Source: Oceanicoccus sp. KOV_DT_Chl (GTDB taxonomy: Bacteria > Pseudomonadota > Gammaproteobacteria > Pseudomonadales > Dasaniaceae). From it: DNA of 64,000 bases. This document shows, one piece after another, positions 29,740-39,267 of the stretch; positions within the stretch are counted from its first letter, which is position 1, and each line of letters starts with the position of its first letter. The notes beneath the pieces are model-generated. The model was not told the DNA's origin. It searched no databases and saw only the letters and a list, made by a program, of their open reading frames with translations. Where the stretch lies: the NCBI RefSeq assembly GCF_900120175.1, contig NZ_FQLF01000001.1:720129-784128 (forward strand), given 5' to 3'. The position numbers were made by a program, and so were the translations under genes.

Positions 29740-30759
29740 ATGAAAGTATTGGTAACCGGCGGAGCGGGGTATATTGGCAGTCATACCTGTGTGGAGCTAC
29801 TGAATAGTGGCCACGAGGTAATTGTTGTAGATAATTTATCCAATAGTCACCCGGAATCATTAGCCAGAGTTAAAGAAATTACGGGGCGAAACGTTGATTT
29901 TTATCAAGTGGATATTTGCGATAAGCAGGCCTTGACCAAGGTTTTTGCTGCAAACCAAGTGGAAGCTGTGATTCATTTTGCCGGTTTGAAGGCGGTGGGT
30001 GAGTCGGTCGCGAAGCCTTCTCTGTATTACCATAATAATGTCTATGGCACGCTGGTACTGACCGATGTGATGGCTGAGCACGGTGTGTTCAATATTGTGT
30101 TTAGTTCTTCGGCCACTGTTTACGGTGACCCAGCCTCGGTGCCGATTACAGAAGATTTTCCTTTATCAGCAACCAACCCCTATGGCCGCTCCAAATTAAT
30201 GATTGAAGAAATATTACGGGATTTGGCCGTGGCAGATGAGCGCTGGAATCCGATTCTGCTGCGTTATTTTAACCCAGTCGGTGCGCACAGAAGTGGGCGT
30301 ATTGGTGAAGACCCCAATGGTATCCCTAATAATTTGATGCCATTTATTACTCAGGTAGCGATCGGTAAGCGCGAGCAATTATCCGTATTCGGCAGTGATT
30401 ATGCGACTGTAGACGGTACCGGGGTGCGCGATTATATTCACGTCGTTGATTTGGCTTTGGGGCATTTAAAAGCGCTGGAGAAATTAGCTGACAATCCCGG
30501 TGCGGTGGCTTATAACCTTGGTACCGGCAGTGGCTATTCAGTACTGCAGATGGTTGCTGCTTTTGAGCAGGCATCCGGAAAAAAGATTGCTTATCAATTA
30601 GTAGACCGTCGACCTGGTGATGTTGCCAGTTGTTACGCTGACCCGGCGTTTGCTGCCAAGGAATTAAATTGGGTTGCGGCTCGAGGCATTGCAGAAATGA
30701 CCGCTGACAGCTGGCGCTGGCAAAGTCAAAATCCGAATGGCTATAGCGCTGACAGTTAA
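29740..30759 (+). CDS. galE: UDP-glucose 4-epimerase
   Basis: This short-chain dehydrogenase-fold epimerase interconverts UDP-glucose and UDP-galactose for polysaccharide and LPS synthesis. I choose ATG 29740, giving [20 protein letters not shown]. The NAD-binding [10 protein letters not shown], the catalytic [12 protein letters not shown] (YxxxK), and [20 protein letters not shown] are all present. The C-terminal [15 protein letters not shown] is typical. It has 339 aa. It ends exactly next to the convergent ybiB stop, with no gap. Confidence 0.96.
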   Translation: MKVLVTGGAGYIGSHTCVELLNSGHEVIVVDNLSNSHPESLARVKEITGRNVDFYQVDICDKQALTKVFAANQVEAVIHFAGLKAVGESVAKPSLYYHNNVYGTLVLTDVMAEHGVFNIVFSSSATVYGDPASVPITEDFPLSATNPYGRSKLMIEEILRDLAVADERWNPILLRYFNPVGAHRSGRIGEDPNGIPNNLMPFITQVAIGKREQLSVFGSDYATVDGTGVRDYIHVVDLALGHLKALEKLADNPGAVAYNLGTGSGYSVLQMVAAFEQASGKKIAYQLVDRRPGDVASCYADPAFAAKELNWVAARGIAEMTADSWRWQSQNPNGYSADS

Positions 30760-31782
30760 TTAAAGCCGGCCAGGATTTCGGTCTTGCCAGTATTGCCGTG
30801 CTAAATTCAGGCAGTCTTTTTGCGTGTTGGCTTTGCCGAGTAGTTTTAAGGCGATCGCAGTGGTACCTATAATTGCCTGTTCGGCATAGTCATTTTGTTG
30901 CTTGCCACGCCAGACGGCTTTTAGTTCACGCAAATCCAGTTGTTCGGGTTGTGCTTGCCTGCCTTCAATCAGCTTCGGCCATATTTCTTCCTGTGCCTGG
31001 CCGTTAATTACCATCTTAACAATGCAGCTGGCTTCAGGTTTACGCTCTAATTCACCGCCTTCTCCTTTAAATACCGCAGCATTGGTTTGCCCTAACTTGA
31101 TCGCGGCTTGTTGGTGGCTGTCGGCATAGGCAGGGTGGAAAATACTTTGCATACTGTAGTCAGCGGCCAATGGATTAATTAATCGCGATAGCGTATGTAC
31201 GGGTGAACGCAGGCCTAAATAATTCCGGAAATCGATAATGCGTTTAAGCTCCGGGCACAGGTAATCCAGTGGCATAAAGCTGAAGCATTGTTGGTCGAGC
31301 TGAGTAGCAACTTGCTGCCAGTCTGTTGCTGTGTTGACCCCAAGTTCGGGTAGTACCTGTTCGGTGTAAAGTCGACCAATGGTATGGCCGCTGGCACCAT
31401 GCATAAAAATACGAATACCTTGATCAGCTAATAAGAAACAGCTTAATAAGTACCAGGGCAGCTGCCGCTTTTTGCCGGCGTAGCTAGACCAATCCAGATT
31501 GACTGCAATCTGATCTGGGGCGGCGATATTATCGCGTACTGCACGGACAAATCCGGTAAGTTCATCGGGGCTTTCTTCTTTGACCCGCAACAGCATTAAA
31601 AAAGCGCCGAGCTGAATATCCTCTACTTGTTGTTGCAGAATCATACTCATCGCGTCATAGGCTTCCAGCTCTGTGAGTGAGCGCGAACCGGTTTTGCCTT
31701 TGCCAAGTATGCGTACGTATTGCGCAAACGGATGCTCGTTGTCTTTGAGTTGGCCAAGTTTTTTACGATAGGTTTCTGACAT
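30760..31782 (-). CDS. ybiB: YbiB/TrpD2-type glycosyltransferase-fold protein
   Basis: The protein has the anthranilate phosphoribosyltransferase fold (TrpD2 branch). YbiB of E. coli was described as a DNA-binding, SOS-associated member lacking the TrpD reaction. Visible features are RILGKGKTGSRSLTELEAYD, QVEDIQLGAFLMLLRVKEES, the glycine-poor substrate loop GIRIFMHGASGHTIGRLYTE, and GGELERKPEASCIV. The length is 340 aa. It is the last gene of the tusDCBE unit, 24 bases after tusE, as in many pseudomonads. Its link with tRNA thiolation is positional only. Confidence 0.85.
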   Translation of the reverse strand: MSETYRKKLGQLKDNEHPFAQYVRILGKGKTGSRSLTELEAYDAMSMILQQQVEDIQLGAFLMLLRVKEESPDELTGFVRAVRDNIAAPDQIAVNLDWSSYAGKKRQLPWYLLSCFLLADQGIRIFMHGASGHTIGRLYTEQVLPELGVNTATDWQQVATQLDQQCFSFMPLDYLCPELKRIIDFRNYLGLRSPVHTLSRLINPLAADYSMQSIFHPAYADSHQQAAIKLGQTNAAVFKGEGGELERKPEASCIVKMVINGQAQEEIWPKLIEGRQAQPEQLDLRELKAVWRGKQQNDYAEQAIIGTTAIALKLLGKANTQKDCLNLARQYWQDRNPGRL

Positions 31783-31806
31783 AGGGGGATTTATCTAATC
31801 CTTACA

Positions 31807-32139
31807 TTATAAACAGTTATCCGGCTTGGGTAGGCCGGCAATTTTGGCAGCAATTTTAGCAGGGCTGCCAGGAAACAATTGCAACAAATAAATGCTGCGG
31901 CCTTTGTCTTTTCCTAAATGTTGGGTGATATATTTTACCAGCGGGCGCATGGCTGGCGATATTTCAAACTGTTGATAAAAGTGTCGCAATAAATGAATGA
32001 TTTCCCAGTGGTCAGCACTTAATTCTATCGACTCGTTGCTGGCTAGTTGGTCAGCAATGTCTTCATCCCAATCGTGCAGGTTTTTTAAAAATCCTTCTTT
32101 ATCCAGAGTGATAGTGCGCCCATCAATTGAGAGGTTCAC
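31807..32139 (-). CDS. tusE: Sulfur relay protein TusE (DsrC family)
   Basis: TusE accepts sulfur from TusBCD and passes it to MnmA for 2-thiouridine synthesis at U34 of tRNA. The 110-residue product contains LSIDGRTITLDKEGFLKNLH and IELSADHWEIIHLLRHFYQQ, and ends LPKPDNCL. The penultimate cysteine is the sulfur carrier. Only this single C-terminal cysteine is present, so it is TusE rather than the two-cysteine DsrC of sulfur oxidisers. It lies 2 bases after tusB. Confidence 0.94.
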   Translation of the reverse strand: MNLSIDGRTITLDKEGFLKNLHDWDEDIADQLASNESIELSADHWEIIHLLRHFYQQFEISPAMRPLVKYITQHLGKDKGRSIYLLQLFPGSPAKIAAKIAGLPKPDNCL

Positions 32140-32141
32140 AG

Positions 32142-32441
32142 TTAGTACCAGCTCTGTACGCTTTTGTGCTGGGTGCTTAGCGTCACAAATTCTACATCGT
32201 CAATAACAGTAACGGTGTCGCTAAGTTGATCAGACAGGCCACGGGCTTTTATATCTGCGACCAGCGCATAAAATCTGATGTCGCTATGTTGTTCGATTAG
32301 TGCTGCATACTTGGTGTGATTTTTGGCAGCGTAAACACCGTCTTCAATAAGCAATATAGAACTGCCCGCACTGCAAACGCGCAAGCACTCCTCGAAGCTT
32401 GAGTGGTTAAAGGGCGACTTGTTTACAGTGTGTAAAATCAT
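32142..32441 (-). CDS. tusB: Sulfur relay protein TusB
   Basis: TusB is the small DsrH-like subunit of the TusBCD hexamer. The 99 residues begin MILHTVNKSPFNHSSFEECL and contain ILLIEDGVYAA, the conserved DGVY motif, then FYALVADIKARGL. They end QSWY, as in family members. It sits between tusC and tusE with gaps of 15 and 2 bases, clearly in one transcript. Confidence 0.92.
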   Translation of the reverse strand: MILHTVNKSPFNHSSFEECLRVCSAGSSILLIEDGVYAAKNHTKYAALIEQHSDIRFYALVADIKARGLSDQLSDTVTVIDDVEFVTLSTQHKSVQSWY

Positions 32442-32456
32442 AAGTGATTACAGCGG

Positions 32457-32828
32457 TCAAAAATTTAAAATAATATCGGCTTGTAATAATAGCGCCGACA
32501 TCCCGGATTGATCCAGAGGTTTGGTCGCAATGAATAAATCAGCTTCGTTGATATGTCTGGCGGTTAGTGCATCGGTATCCACAAAAAGGTTATTGATATC
32601 ATACAGCTCAAGTGCTGAGAGTAATTTTTGCTGGCTTTTTAACCCTAGGTCTTCTGGCTGCTGTTGATCGAGCAATTGTAAAACCCCGTCGCCAGTGAAT
32701 AACAAGCTAAGCTGTTGATCGAATACCGCGGCTGCCAAAGCGATATCAATGGCTTCGCGGCTCAGTGCGTTACCGTAGGGAGCTTTTCGGCAAACTAGCA
32801 ACAGATGTTTTTTTTCCATATTGCTCAT
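32457..32828 (-). CDS. tusC: Sulfur relay protein TusC
   Basis: TusC is the DsrF-like subunit of TusBCD. The 123 residues show LLLVCRKAPYGNALSREAID, ALAAAVFDQQLSLLFTGDGV and LYDINNLFVDTDAL, matching DsrE/F-fold TusC. Its start ATG overlaps the stop of tusD (ATGA), giving translational coupling. The reading frame is intact. Confidence 0.93.
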   Translation of the reverse strand: MSNMEKKHLLLVCRKAPYGNALSREAIDIALAAAVFDQQLSLLFTGDGVLQLLDQQQPEDLGLKSQQKLLSALELYDINNLFVDTDALTARHINEADLFIATKPLDQSGMSALLLQADIILNF

Positions 32829-33216
32829 GGCCCAAAAGTAATTAAGCGGTCGGAGTGAATAGCCGCATCGACAAGTTGCCCCAGGCCGGAAATCTCAAAG
32901 GGGGGGCTTAAATTACTGGCGGGTTTTTCGTAACGCTCTGCCTCTGTGGCATTTATCACTCCTCGCTTTAATGCGCTGGAGACACAAACCACAAGATCCA
33001 TCTCATATTTCTGAGCTAATTGTTGCCATTGCTGTGGGATGTTTGTCTCATCCTGCGGTGGGATACTGAGGGTATTGGCGCTATTAACGCCCTCGTGATA
33101 AAAAATACCCGATAGAGTTGATGGCCGCCATCAGCAGCAGCTTTAGCAAAACGCAAGGCTGTAGTTACCGACTGGCTGGAATAGGGTGAACCTAAGACAA
33201 GTAGCGAAAATTTCAT
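32825..33216 (-). CDS. tusD: Sulfur relay protein TusD (frame broken once)
   Basis: TusD receives persulfide sulfur from TusA. From ATG 33216 the frame reads MKFSLLVLGSPYSSQSVTTA, then FAKAAADGGHQLYRVFF. There the homopolymer at 33100-33105 shifts the frame. The next frame continues YHEGVNSANTLSIPPQDETN and then MDLVVCVSSALKRGVINATE, ending DAAIHSDRLITFGP. The catalytic cysteine is in VVCVSSALKRG. Adding one base gives 130 residues, close to E. coli TusD (128). It is first in the tusDCBE-ybiB unit. Confidence 0.9.
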
Positions 33217-33249
33217 AGCCGTGGCTGACATTAGTGAATGCTAGATAAA

Positions 33250-33276
33250 CAAAAGCCCCGATAAATATCGAGGCTT
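33250..33276 (-). terminator. Rho-independent terminator after yccA
   Basis: On the minus strand AAGCCTCGATA pairs with TATCGGGGCTT around a short T-rich loop, and the second arm runs into TTTTGTTT. It lies between the yccA stop and tusD, separating the two units. Confidence 0.7.
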
Positions 33277-33296
33277 GGTTAAAGCAGGGTGAGAAA

Positions 33297-33983
33297 TTAA
33301 TCGTCGCCCATTGCGCCTAGCAGGTGCAGTAGGCTGGTGAATAAATTATAGATATCCAAATACAGTGCAACGGTTGCCATTAGATAATTAGTTTCGCCGC
33401 CGTGAATAATACGGCTGGTGTCAAACAAAATAAAACCAGACATCAGTAAAACGATACCGGCGCTTAACGCTAATTGTGCAGCGGGAACGTGGTAGCCCAT
33501 CATGCCGCCAACCATTAGCACTAATGCAACCAGCACCAGAACTACCAATCCTGTCATCAGGAAGCCACCCATAAAGCTGAAATCTTTACGGGTTGTTAAT
33601 ACATAGCCTGACAGGGTGAAAAATACCAAGGCGGTTCCACCCAGGGCTTGCATTACAATGTTGCCGCCATTGGCCATGGCCAGATAGTGGTTCAGGGTTG
33701 GCCCTAAAGCGGCACCCATCAACGCAGTAAAAGCAAATACGACATAAACACCTTTTGTGGTGTTAGCTGTGCGGGGTAATACAAACCAAATTAACACAAT
33801 GGCGGCGATCATCATGACCATGCCGGCACCGAAGCCCAGATTCATTGCCATTGAAAGTCCAGCGGTGATAGCGCTGACTAGCAATGTCATCGATAGCATC
33901 ATATAGGTGTTGCGAAGGACTTTATTGGTGGCTAATGCTGAATCAGCTGATTGGCTGTTAGCAAAAACTGGATTGTCACGCAT
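33297..33983 (-). CDS. yccA: Bax inhibitor-1 family membrane protein YccA
   Basis: This inner-membrane protein has seven predicted helices in 228 residues (TYMMLSMTLLVSAITAGLSM, GFGAGMVMMIAAIVLIWFVL, and later LALSAGIVLLMSGFILFDTS). The BI-1 signature is FILFDTSRIIHGGETNYLMA, followed by ALYLDIYNLFTSLLHLLG. E. coli YccA is a substrate and modulator of the FtsH protease. It lies upstream of the tus genes on the same strand, a conserved arrangement, but a terminator stands between. Confidence 0.93.
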   Translation of the reverse strand: MRDNPVFANSQSADSALATNKVLRNTYMMLSMTLLVSAITAGLSMAMNLGFGAGMVMMIAAIVLIWFVLPRTANTTKGVYVVFAFTALMGAALGPTLNHYLAMANGGNIVMQALGGTALVFFTLSGYVLTTRKDFSFMGGFLMTGLVVLVLVALVLMVGGMMGYHVPAAQLALSAGIVLLMSGFILFDTSRIIHGGETNYLMATVALYLDIYNLFTSLLHLLGAMGDD

Positions 33984-34409
33984 AGTTTTCTCCGTAGGGG
34001 TTAATCTGCATGTTATGTTGGCACCATCATAGCTAACTAAGTAGTAAAAGCAAGATCTAGCATCGGTAGCAAGTAATTGATTTTGCAGCTTTTACTAAAG
34101 TTAACACTGGGACAGCGGCAGTGCCTCTTAGTTCACCAATATTAAGGAATTGTCAGGTTGTTTGAATGTTTTAATATTCAGTTGGGTGGGCAGGTGTTTT
34201 ATCGCGGTTTACAGTAAGTCAGCCCGCTATTTCCCACAGGGGTTATTTGACTATACTGCTGCAGGTAGCTTTGCGGGTTTTAGCTAGGGTAAATCTGGTA
34301 TTTATCGTCGCTAAGTCTTTGTCTTTCTAACAATTCTTCTGAGCTAGACGTTTATGTATCGGCTGTGCTGGTGTATCCTTCGAGGCTGGATTAATAGTCG
34401 GTGAAGTGC
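33984..34409. other. Divergent intergenic region between yccA and dnaX
   Basis: About 425 bases hold no ORF with support. I looked for the 4.5S RNA gene that sits before dnaX in some relatives and did not find its conserved core. The region presumably contains the two divergent promoters. Confidence 0.4.
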
Positions 34410-36203
34410 ATGAGTTATCAGGTACTGGCGCGCAAATGGCGGCCAAAAACCTTTCGTGAAATGGTGGGGCAGGAGCATGTGTTGAAGGCGCTAATAAACG
34501 CGCTGGATCATAATCGACTGCACCATGCGTATCTATTCACAGGCACCCGTGGTGTGGGCAAAACCACCATCGCTCGAATTTTGGCCAAGTGTTTAAACTG
34601 CGAAGCCGGTGTCAGCTCTGAGCCCTGCGGCCAATGCGGGGCATGTGCGTCTATTAATGAAGGCCGCTTTATTGATTTGATTGAAGTGGATGCGGCCTCC
34701 CGCACCAAAGTCGAAGACACTCGCGAGTTGTTGGAAAATGTGCAATACGCGCCAACAGTTGGGCGCTATAAGGTGTACCTGATCGATGAAGTTCATATGC
34801 TTTCGACTCACAGTTTTAATGCCTTGTTAAAAACCCTGGAAGAACCACCGCCCCATGTGAAGTTTTTGCTGGCGACTACAGATCCCCAGAAATTACCCGC
34901 GACTATTTTGTCCCGTTGTCTGCAGTTTAATTTAAAAAATATGAGCCCCGAACGCATTGTCGGCCATTTGCAATATGTGCTTGAACAGGAAATGGTTGGT
35001 TTTGATGACCCGGCTTTATGGCTATTAGGCCGTGCTGCCGATGGCAGTATGCGTGATGCCATGAGCTTGGCTGATCAGGCTATCTCCTTTGGTTCCGGTA
35101 AATTGCAGGAGGCCGATGTTCGCAATATGCTTGGCAGCATCGACCAAACAGCGGTATACGATATTCTCGAAGCGCTGGCGTCACTGGATGGTGCGCAAAT
35201 ACTTGCGGCCGTGGCGCGCTTGTCAGAACATGCGCCGGATTACGGTTCGGCGCTGGAAGAGTTGTTGACTTTGTTGCATAGAGTTGCGATTGCGCAAGCG
35301 GTACCGGATGCAACGGACAACAGCTTTGGTGACCGTGAGCAGGTGATGCAGTTAGCAGCGCGATTGGCGGCAGAAGATGTACAGTTATTTTATCAATTGG
35401 GAATAAATGGCCGGCGTGATTTACCGCTGGCACCGGATCCGCGTAGTGGATTTGAAATGGTGTTGCTACGGATGCTGGCGTTTAAGCCGGCGGGTATTCC
35501 TGAGCTGCCACAAGTAAGCATTCAAAACAGTGATCTCAGTCAGCCCCCGGTGTCTTCGGAGGCGCCGCAACCTACAAAAAAGTCTGAAGCGCCGCTACCG
35601 CCTGCGGCCATTACTCCAGCTGTTGTAGAAGCTGAACCTGAGTCGGTAGTGCCCGCAGCTGCACCCGCACCGGCGATAGCCACAGTGGCGGCAGTTACAG
35701 AAACTGTTGTAGCGGCTAAGCCTGCTAGAGCTGAGTTGCAAGTTGCTGTTGAAGTACCAGCGGCAATCGCGATTGCTCAGCAGCCTAAGTCCGATTTACC
35801 CGAGTCAATATCACTACAAAACCTGACCCCGGAGAACTGGAGTCATGCCTTCGAGCAATTAGGTTTTGGTGGCGTAGTTGGCAATATCGCCTCCCACTGT
35901 GTGTTGCAAAAAATTGACGGCGATCATGTGCATCTTTTATTGGATGAAAATAACGCGACACTCTTCAATGAAAGCTACAGTAATCGCATAGAGTCGCATT
36001 TAGCGGTGACATTGAATGCGCCGATTAAATTGACTATCACCGTGGGTGTGGTGGCAGTAGAAACACCTTCAATTTTAAAGGAGCGGCTGAAAGCGGAGCG
36101 TAGACAGCAAGCTTTAGTCAGTTTACAAAATGATCCCAATATACAAGTATTAATTAATCAATTTGGTGCAGAGTTAGATGAGCAGTCGGTAGAACCGATT
36201 TAA
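34410..36203 (+). CDS. dnaX: DNA polymerase III subunits tau and gamma
   Basis: This is the clamp-loader ATPase and replisome organiser. I choose ATG 34410 (MSYQVLARKWRPKTFREMVG), giving tau of 597 aa. Walker A is GTRGVGKTTIARILAKCLNC, a four-cysteine zinc site follows (C-EPCGQCGAC), Walker B is VYLIDEVHMLS and the SRC motif is ILSRCLQF. A Pro/Ala-rich linker begins near residue 380, followed by a tau-specific C-terminal domain. A slippery A AAA AAG at 35576-35582 with an upstream GGAGG and a downstream hairpin predicts a shorter gamma form. ybaB and recR follow. Confidence 0.97.
   Translation: MSYQVLARKWRPKTFREMVGQEHVLKALINALDHNRLHHAYLFTGTRGVGKTTIARILAKCLNCEAGVSSEPCGQCGACASINEGRFIDLIEVDAASRTKVEDTRELLENVQYAPTVGRYKVYLIDEVHMLSTHSFNALLKTLEEPPPHVKFLLATTDPQKLPATILSRCLQFNLKNMSPERIVGHLQYVLEQEMVGFDDPALWLLGRAADGSMRDAMSLADQAISFGSGKLQEADVRNMLGSIDQTAVYDILEALASLDGAQILAAVARLSEHAPDYGSALEELLTLLHRVAIAQAVPDATDNSFGDREQVMQLAARLAAEDVQLFYQLGINGRRDLPLAPDPRSGFEMVLLRMLAFKPAGIPELPQVSIQNSDLSQPPVSSEAPQPTKKSEAPLPPAAITPAVVEAEPESVVPAAAPAPAIATVAAVTETVVAAKPARAELQVAVEVPAAIAIAQQPKSDLPESISLQNLTPENWSHAFEQLGFGGVVGNIASHCVLQKIDGDHVHLLLDENNATLFNESYSNRIESHLAVTLNAPIKLTITVGVVAVETPSILKERLKAERRQQALVSLQNDPNIQVLINQFGAELDEQSVEPI
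35558..35608 (+). promoter_or_regulatory. Predicted programmed -1 frameshift site in dnaX
   Basis: Three parts are visible in order: a Shine-Dalgarno-like GGAGG (35558-35562), the in-frame heptamer A AAA AAG (35576-35582), and a GC stem GCCGC/GCGGC (35591-35595 and 35604-35608) with an 8-base loop. A -1 slip reads GTC TGA, so gamma would end one codon after the slip at about 392 residues. E. coli dnaX has the same heptamer, a similar stimulator set and a stop one codon downstream. Confidence 0.7.
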
Positions 36204-36236
36204 AACGGAACTCAAGCGTGGAGCCAAGAGGTATGT

Positions 36237-36554
36237 ATGAACATTAATGATTTAATGAAGCAAGCGCAGCAGATGCAAGAGAAAATGCAGCAGGCACAGG
36301 AAGACCTGGCAGGAAAAGAAGTGCAGGGAGAGGCTGGTGCCGGCCTTGTTAAAATTGTGATGAATGGCCGTCATGATGTTCGTCGTGTCAGTATTGATGA
36401 CAGCTTGTTAACGGAAGATAAAGAAGTACTGGAAGACTTGTTGGCCGCTGCGGTTAATGATGCGGTGCGTAAAGTTGAAGCCACTAATCGCGATGCCATG
36501 TCCGGGCTGGCGGGCGGTATGGATTTATCAGGATTTAAAATGCCCTTTAGTTAA
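36237..36554 (+). CDS. ybaB: Nucleoid-associated protein YbaB/EbfC
   Basis: A small dimeric DNA-binding protein of 105 residues. The N-terminal helix is [20 protein letters not shown], followed by [20 protein letters not shown] and [20 protein letters not shown]. The C-terminus has a glycine-rich [17 protein letters not shown] tail typical of the family. It sits between dnaX and recR, the conserved order, 33 bases after dnaX. Confidence 0.95.
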   Translation: MNINDLMKQAQQMQEKMQQAQEDLAGKEVQGEAGAGLVKIVMNGRHDVRRVSIDDSLLTEDKEVLEDLLAAAVNDAVRKVEATNRDAMSGLAGGMDLSGFKMPFS

Positions 36555-36615
36555 GTCTTTTTTATAATAGTCAGCAAATTATGTTTTATAAAATCAACCA
36601 AAGAACAGAAGTCCT

Positions 36616-37215
36616 ATGGCATTTAGCCCCTTAATAGACCAGTTAGTTGACGCGCTTCGCTGTTTGCCCGGAGTAGGCCCAAAATCTGCTCAGCGCATGG
36701 CCTTTCATTTATTAGAGCGAGACCGTGAGGGCGGTTTTAAATTAGCGAAAAAATTAGAGCAATCGATGACCGGTGTCACCCGTTGTGAAAATTGTCGCAC
36801 CTTAACCGAGCAATTGCGCTGTTCTTTGTGTGAAGACCCCAAGCGCGATCAATCTACAATCTGTGTAGTTGAAACCCCGGCTGATGTTTTTGCCTTTGAG
36901 CAGTCCGGCATTTATCGCGGTTTATATTTTGTATTAATGGGGCATTTATCACCAATAGATGGTATTGGCCCCGCCGAGATCGGAGTCAGTGATTTGTTGC
37001 TGCGCCTTCGTCAGGAAAAAATTGACGAAGTTATCCTGGCCACCAACCCAACCGTAGAAGGCGAGGCCACTGCTTTTTATATCACAGAGCAAGTCAAAGC
37101 CTTAAATATTAAAGTGTCACGTATTGCTCACGGAGTACCGCTGGGTGGTGAATTGGAATATGTGGATGCCGGTACACTGGCCCATGCCCTAGCCGGCCGT
37201 AGGGTCGTGGATTAA
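36616..37215 (+). CDS. recR: Recombination mediator protein RecR
   Basis: RecR works with RecF/RecO to load RecA at single-strand gaps. The 199 residues have the helix-hairpin-helix [18 protein letters not shown], the C4 zinc finger [16 protein letters not shown], and a Toprim domain starting [17 protein letters not shown] with [17 protein letters not shown]. The C-terminus is [20 protein letters not shown], ending GRR. The length is normal and the frame intact. rnd starts 2 bases after the stop. Confidence 0.97.
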   Translation: MAFSPLIDQLVDALRCLPGVGPKSAQRMAFHLLERDREGGFKLAKKLEQSMTGVTRCENCRTLTEQLRCSLCEDPKRDQSTICVVETPADVFAFEQSGIYRGLYFVLMGHLSPIDGIGPAEIGVSDLLLRLRQEKIDEVILATNPTVEGEATAFYITEQVKALNIKVSRIAHGVPLGGELEYVDAGTLAHALAGRRVVD

Positions 37216-37217
37216 TA

Positions 37218-38364
37218 ATGACGGATATCAGCCAGCACCAAATTGAACACCCGGTTTATATTGATAACAACACAGATTTGGCACGTTTTTGTCAACAGTG
37301 GGCCAAGGCACCAGTGTTGGCACTGGATACAGAATTTATTCGTACCGATACGTTTTATCCCATTGGTGCTTTGGTGCAGGTTTCAGATGGCACTGGCTGT
37401 TTTTTAATTGACCCATTATCGATTGATGATTTCAGCCCCTTTAGCGCGCTGTTAGAAAATAAAGACATTACTAAAGTGCTGCATTCCTGTAGTGAAGATT
37501 TAGAAGTGTTTGATCGCTTGTTCGGTGTTATTCCTAATCCACTGGTCGATACTCAAATTGCCGCAGGTCTGGATGGATGGGGTTTAGTTTAGGCTATCAG
37601 CGGATGACGGAAGCGTTGCTGCAAATTCATGTGCCTAAAGGCGAGACCCGCTCCAATTGGTTACAACGACCACTAACGGCTTCACAGATTCATTATGCTG
37701 CCTTGGATGTAGCGTATTTACCGACGATGTATGAAAGGTTGCGGGAGTCCTTAACGGCAAAAGGTCGTTGGACGTGGTTGCAGGAAGAATGCGCAACCGT
37801 GTTGCAGAAATTTTCTGCAGTGGATAACAGTGAAGATTATTATAAAAAGTAAAAGCGGTGTGGAAGTTGTCGTCATCACAGCTTGCGGTGTTGCAAGCGG
37901 TCACCACATGGCGCGAGGGGCAGGCAAGGGCGCGCGATAAACCGCGGGGGCGGATATTAAAAGATAGCAGCTGCTACGATATTGCTCGCGTGCAACCTGG
38001 CGATCTTAAAAGTTTATCGCGGATCAGTGATATTAGCTCAAAGACACTGCACCGATCTGCCGATGAATTATTGCAGATTATTAAGCAAACACAGGCCTTG
38101 GATGAGAATGATCTACCAGCGACGTTGCCCAAACCCTTACCCCCTGAAACGGGCTCTATACTAAAACGATTAAAAAATCATGTGCAGGCAAGGGCTGAAC
38201 ATTTGCAAGTGGCTGAAGAATTATTGGCAAAAAAACGGGATTACGAAGCTCTGTTGCGTTCGGGTGTTGACGATGGGCGCTATCATTTACCGGAAACATT
38301 GTGTGGTTGGCGTAAGGCTGTAGTGGGTGATGATTTGCTCAGTTTGCTACAGCGAGAAGCTTAA
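37218..38364 (+). CDS. rnd: Ribonuclease D (frame broken twice)
   Basis: RNase D is a 3'-to-5' exonuclease that trims tRNA precursors. The coding sense occupies three frames. The first has LALDTEFIRTDTFYPIGALV and VLHSCSEDLEVFDRLFG. The second has SLGYQRMTEALLQIHVPKGE and IHYAALDVAYLP. The third carries the HRDC domain (SSSQLAVLQAVTTWREGQAR). The DEDDy residues are all present. Adding one T at 37583-37585 and one A at 37844-37848 restores a 382-residue protein (E. coli 375). Both breaks are in homopolymers. Confidence 0.88.
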
Positions 38365-38407
38365 TCGTTCACCCTTGGTTACGTTTGAAAAAAACGTCGA
38401 GAACAGC

Positions 38408-38689
38408 ATGAAAAAGATTTGTACCATTTACCGCAGCCCCAAAAAAGAAGGTATGTATCTCTACGTCGATAAAAAAGAAGACTTGGAGCGTGTTCCCGCC
38501 GTATTATTAAAAAAATTTGGTAAGCCGGAATTGGCCATGACGTTGGTAATAGAGCCCACCCGTAAATTGGCCAGGGTGGATGTTACCAAGGTGTTAGCGG
38601 GCTTGGACGCAGAAGGCTACTTCCTGCAAATGCCACCCCAGGCCGACGCCAGCATGCGAGCCATCCACGAAAAAAACAGTAAAATGTAA
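38408..38689 (+). CDS. ycgL: YcgL domain-containing protein
   Basis: A 93-residue protein of the YcgL family. I take ATG 38408, giving MKKICTIYRSPKKEGMYLYV, the family's usual opening, instead of an in-frame codon upstream in rnd. Further matches are DLERVPAVLLKKFGKPELAM and KVLAGLDAEGYFLQMPPQ. The family's molecular role is not established. It sits between rnd and ycgN, a common gammaproteobacterial arrangement. Confidence 0.9.
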   Translation: MKKICTIYRSPKKEGMYLYVDKKEDLERVPAVLLKKFGKPELAMTLVIEPTRKLARVDVTKVLAGLDAEGYFLQMPPQADASMRAIHEKNSKM

Positions 38690-38691
38690 CC

Positions 38692-39132
38692 ATGGCTAAA
38701 CGTGTATTCTGGGAGCAAAAGACTCTGGCAGAAATGTCTTCTGAAGAATGGGAGTCTTTATGTGACGGCTGCGCAAAATGTTGTCTGCATAAATTAGAAG
38801 ACGAAGATACCGGCGACGTATATTACACCAAGGTAGTCTGTCGCTATATGGATGATAACTGCCGCTGCACCGAGTATCAGCGCCGTAATGAGTTGGTCCC
38901 CAACTGTGTTTGGCTACGGCCAGAGGATGTTGCAGAGTTTCATTGGCTGCCATCTACTTGCGCATATCGTTTAGTTGCAGAAAAAAAGCCATTGCCCGAT
39001 TGGCATCCGTTAATTTCGGGTGCTCCTGAAACGGTGCATCAGACGGGTGTGTCGATTAAGGGGCGTGCGTTGAGCGAGGAGTATGTACATCCTGACGGCT
39101 ATGAGGAACATATTATTCACTGGGTGGAATGA
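38692..39132 (+). CDS. ycgN: YcgN family cysteine-cluster protein (UPF0260)
   Basis: The 146 residues carry the cysteine cluster LCDGCAKCCLHKLEDEDTGD, then VVCRYMDDNCRCTEYQRR and VPNCVWLRPEDV. The many conserved cysteines (CxxCxxCC type) suggest metal binding, perhaps zinc or iron-sulfur; this has not been shown to my knowledge. The ending GRALSEEYVHPDGYEEHIIH is characteristic of UPF0260. It starts 2 bases after ycgL, so the two are probably co-translated. Confidence 0.92.
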   Translation: MAKRVFWEQKTLAEMSSEEWESLCDGCAKCCLHKLEDEDTGDVYYTKVVCRYMDDNCRCTEYQRRNELVPNCVWLRPEDVAEFHWLPSTCAYRLVAEKKPLPDWHPLISGAPETVHQTGVSIKGRALSEEYVHPDGYEEHIIHWVE

Positions 39133-39267
39133 TATCTTTTTTGTGATGTGTTAGCGCAGTGTTTTAAAAAAGTCTCAACAGCAAATTCCTCCCGTCCCGT
39201 TTTATTGTCATTCCAGGTAGTCTGTTAACACCCCAATTACACATTAAATACTGTGGTCGTAGATACA

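Noticed and set aside
34021..34409. Possible 4.5S RNA gene before dnaX
   Set aside because: Relatives can have ffs here, but the conserved core (GGTCAGG...GGAAGCAGC type) is absent.
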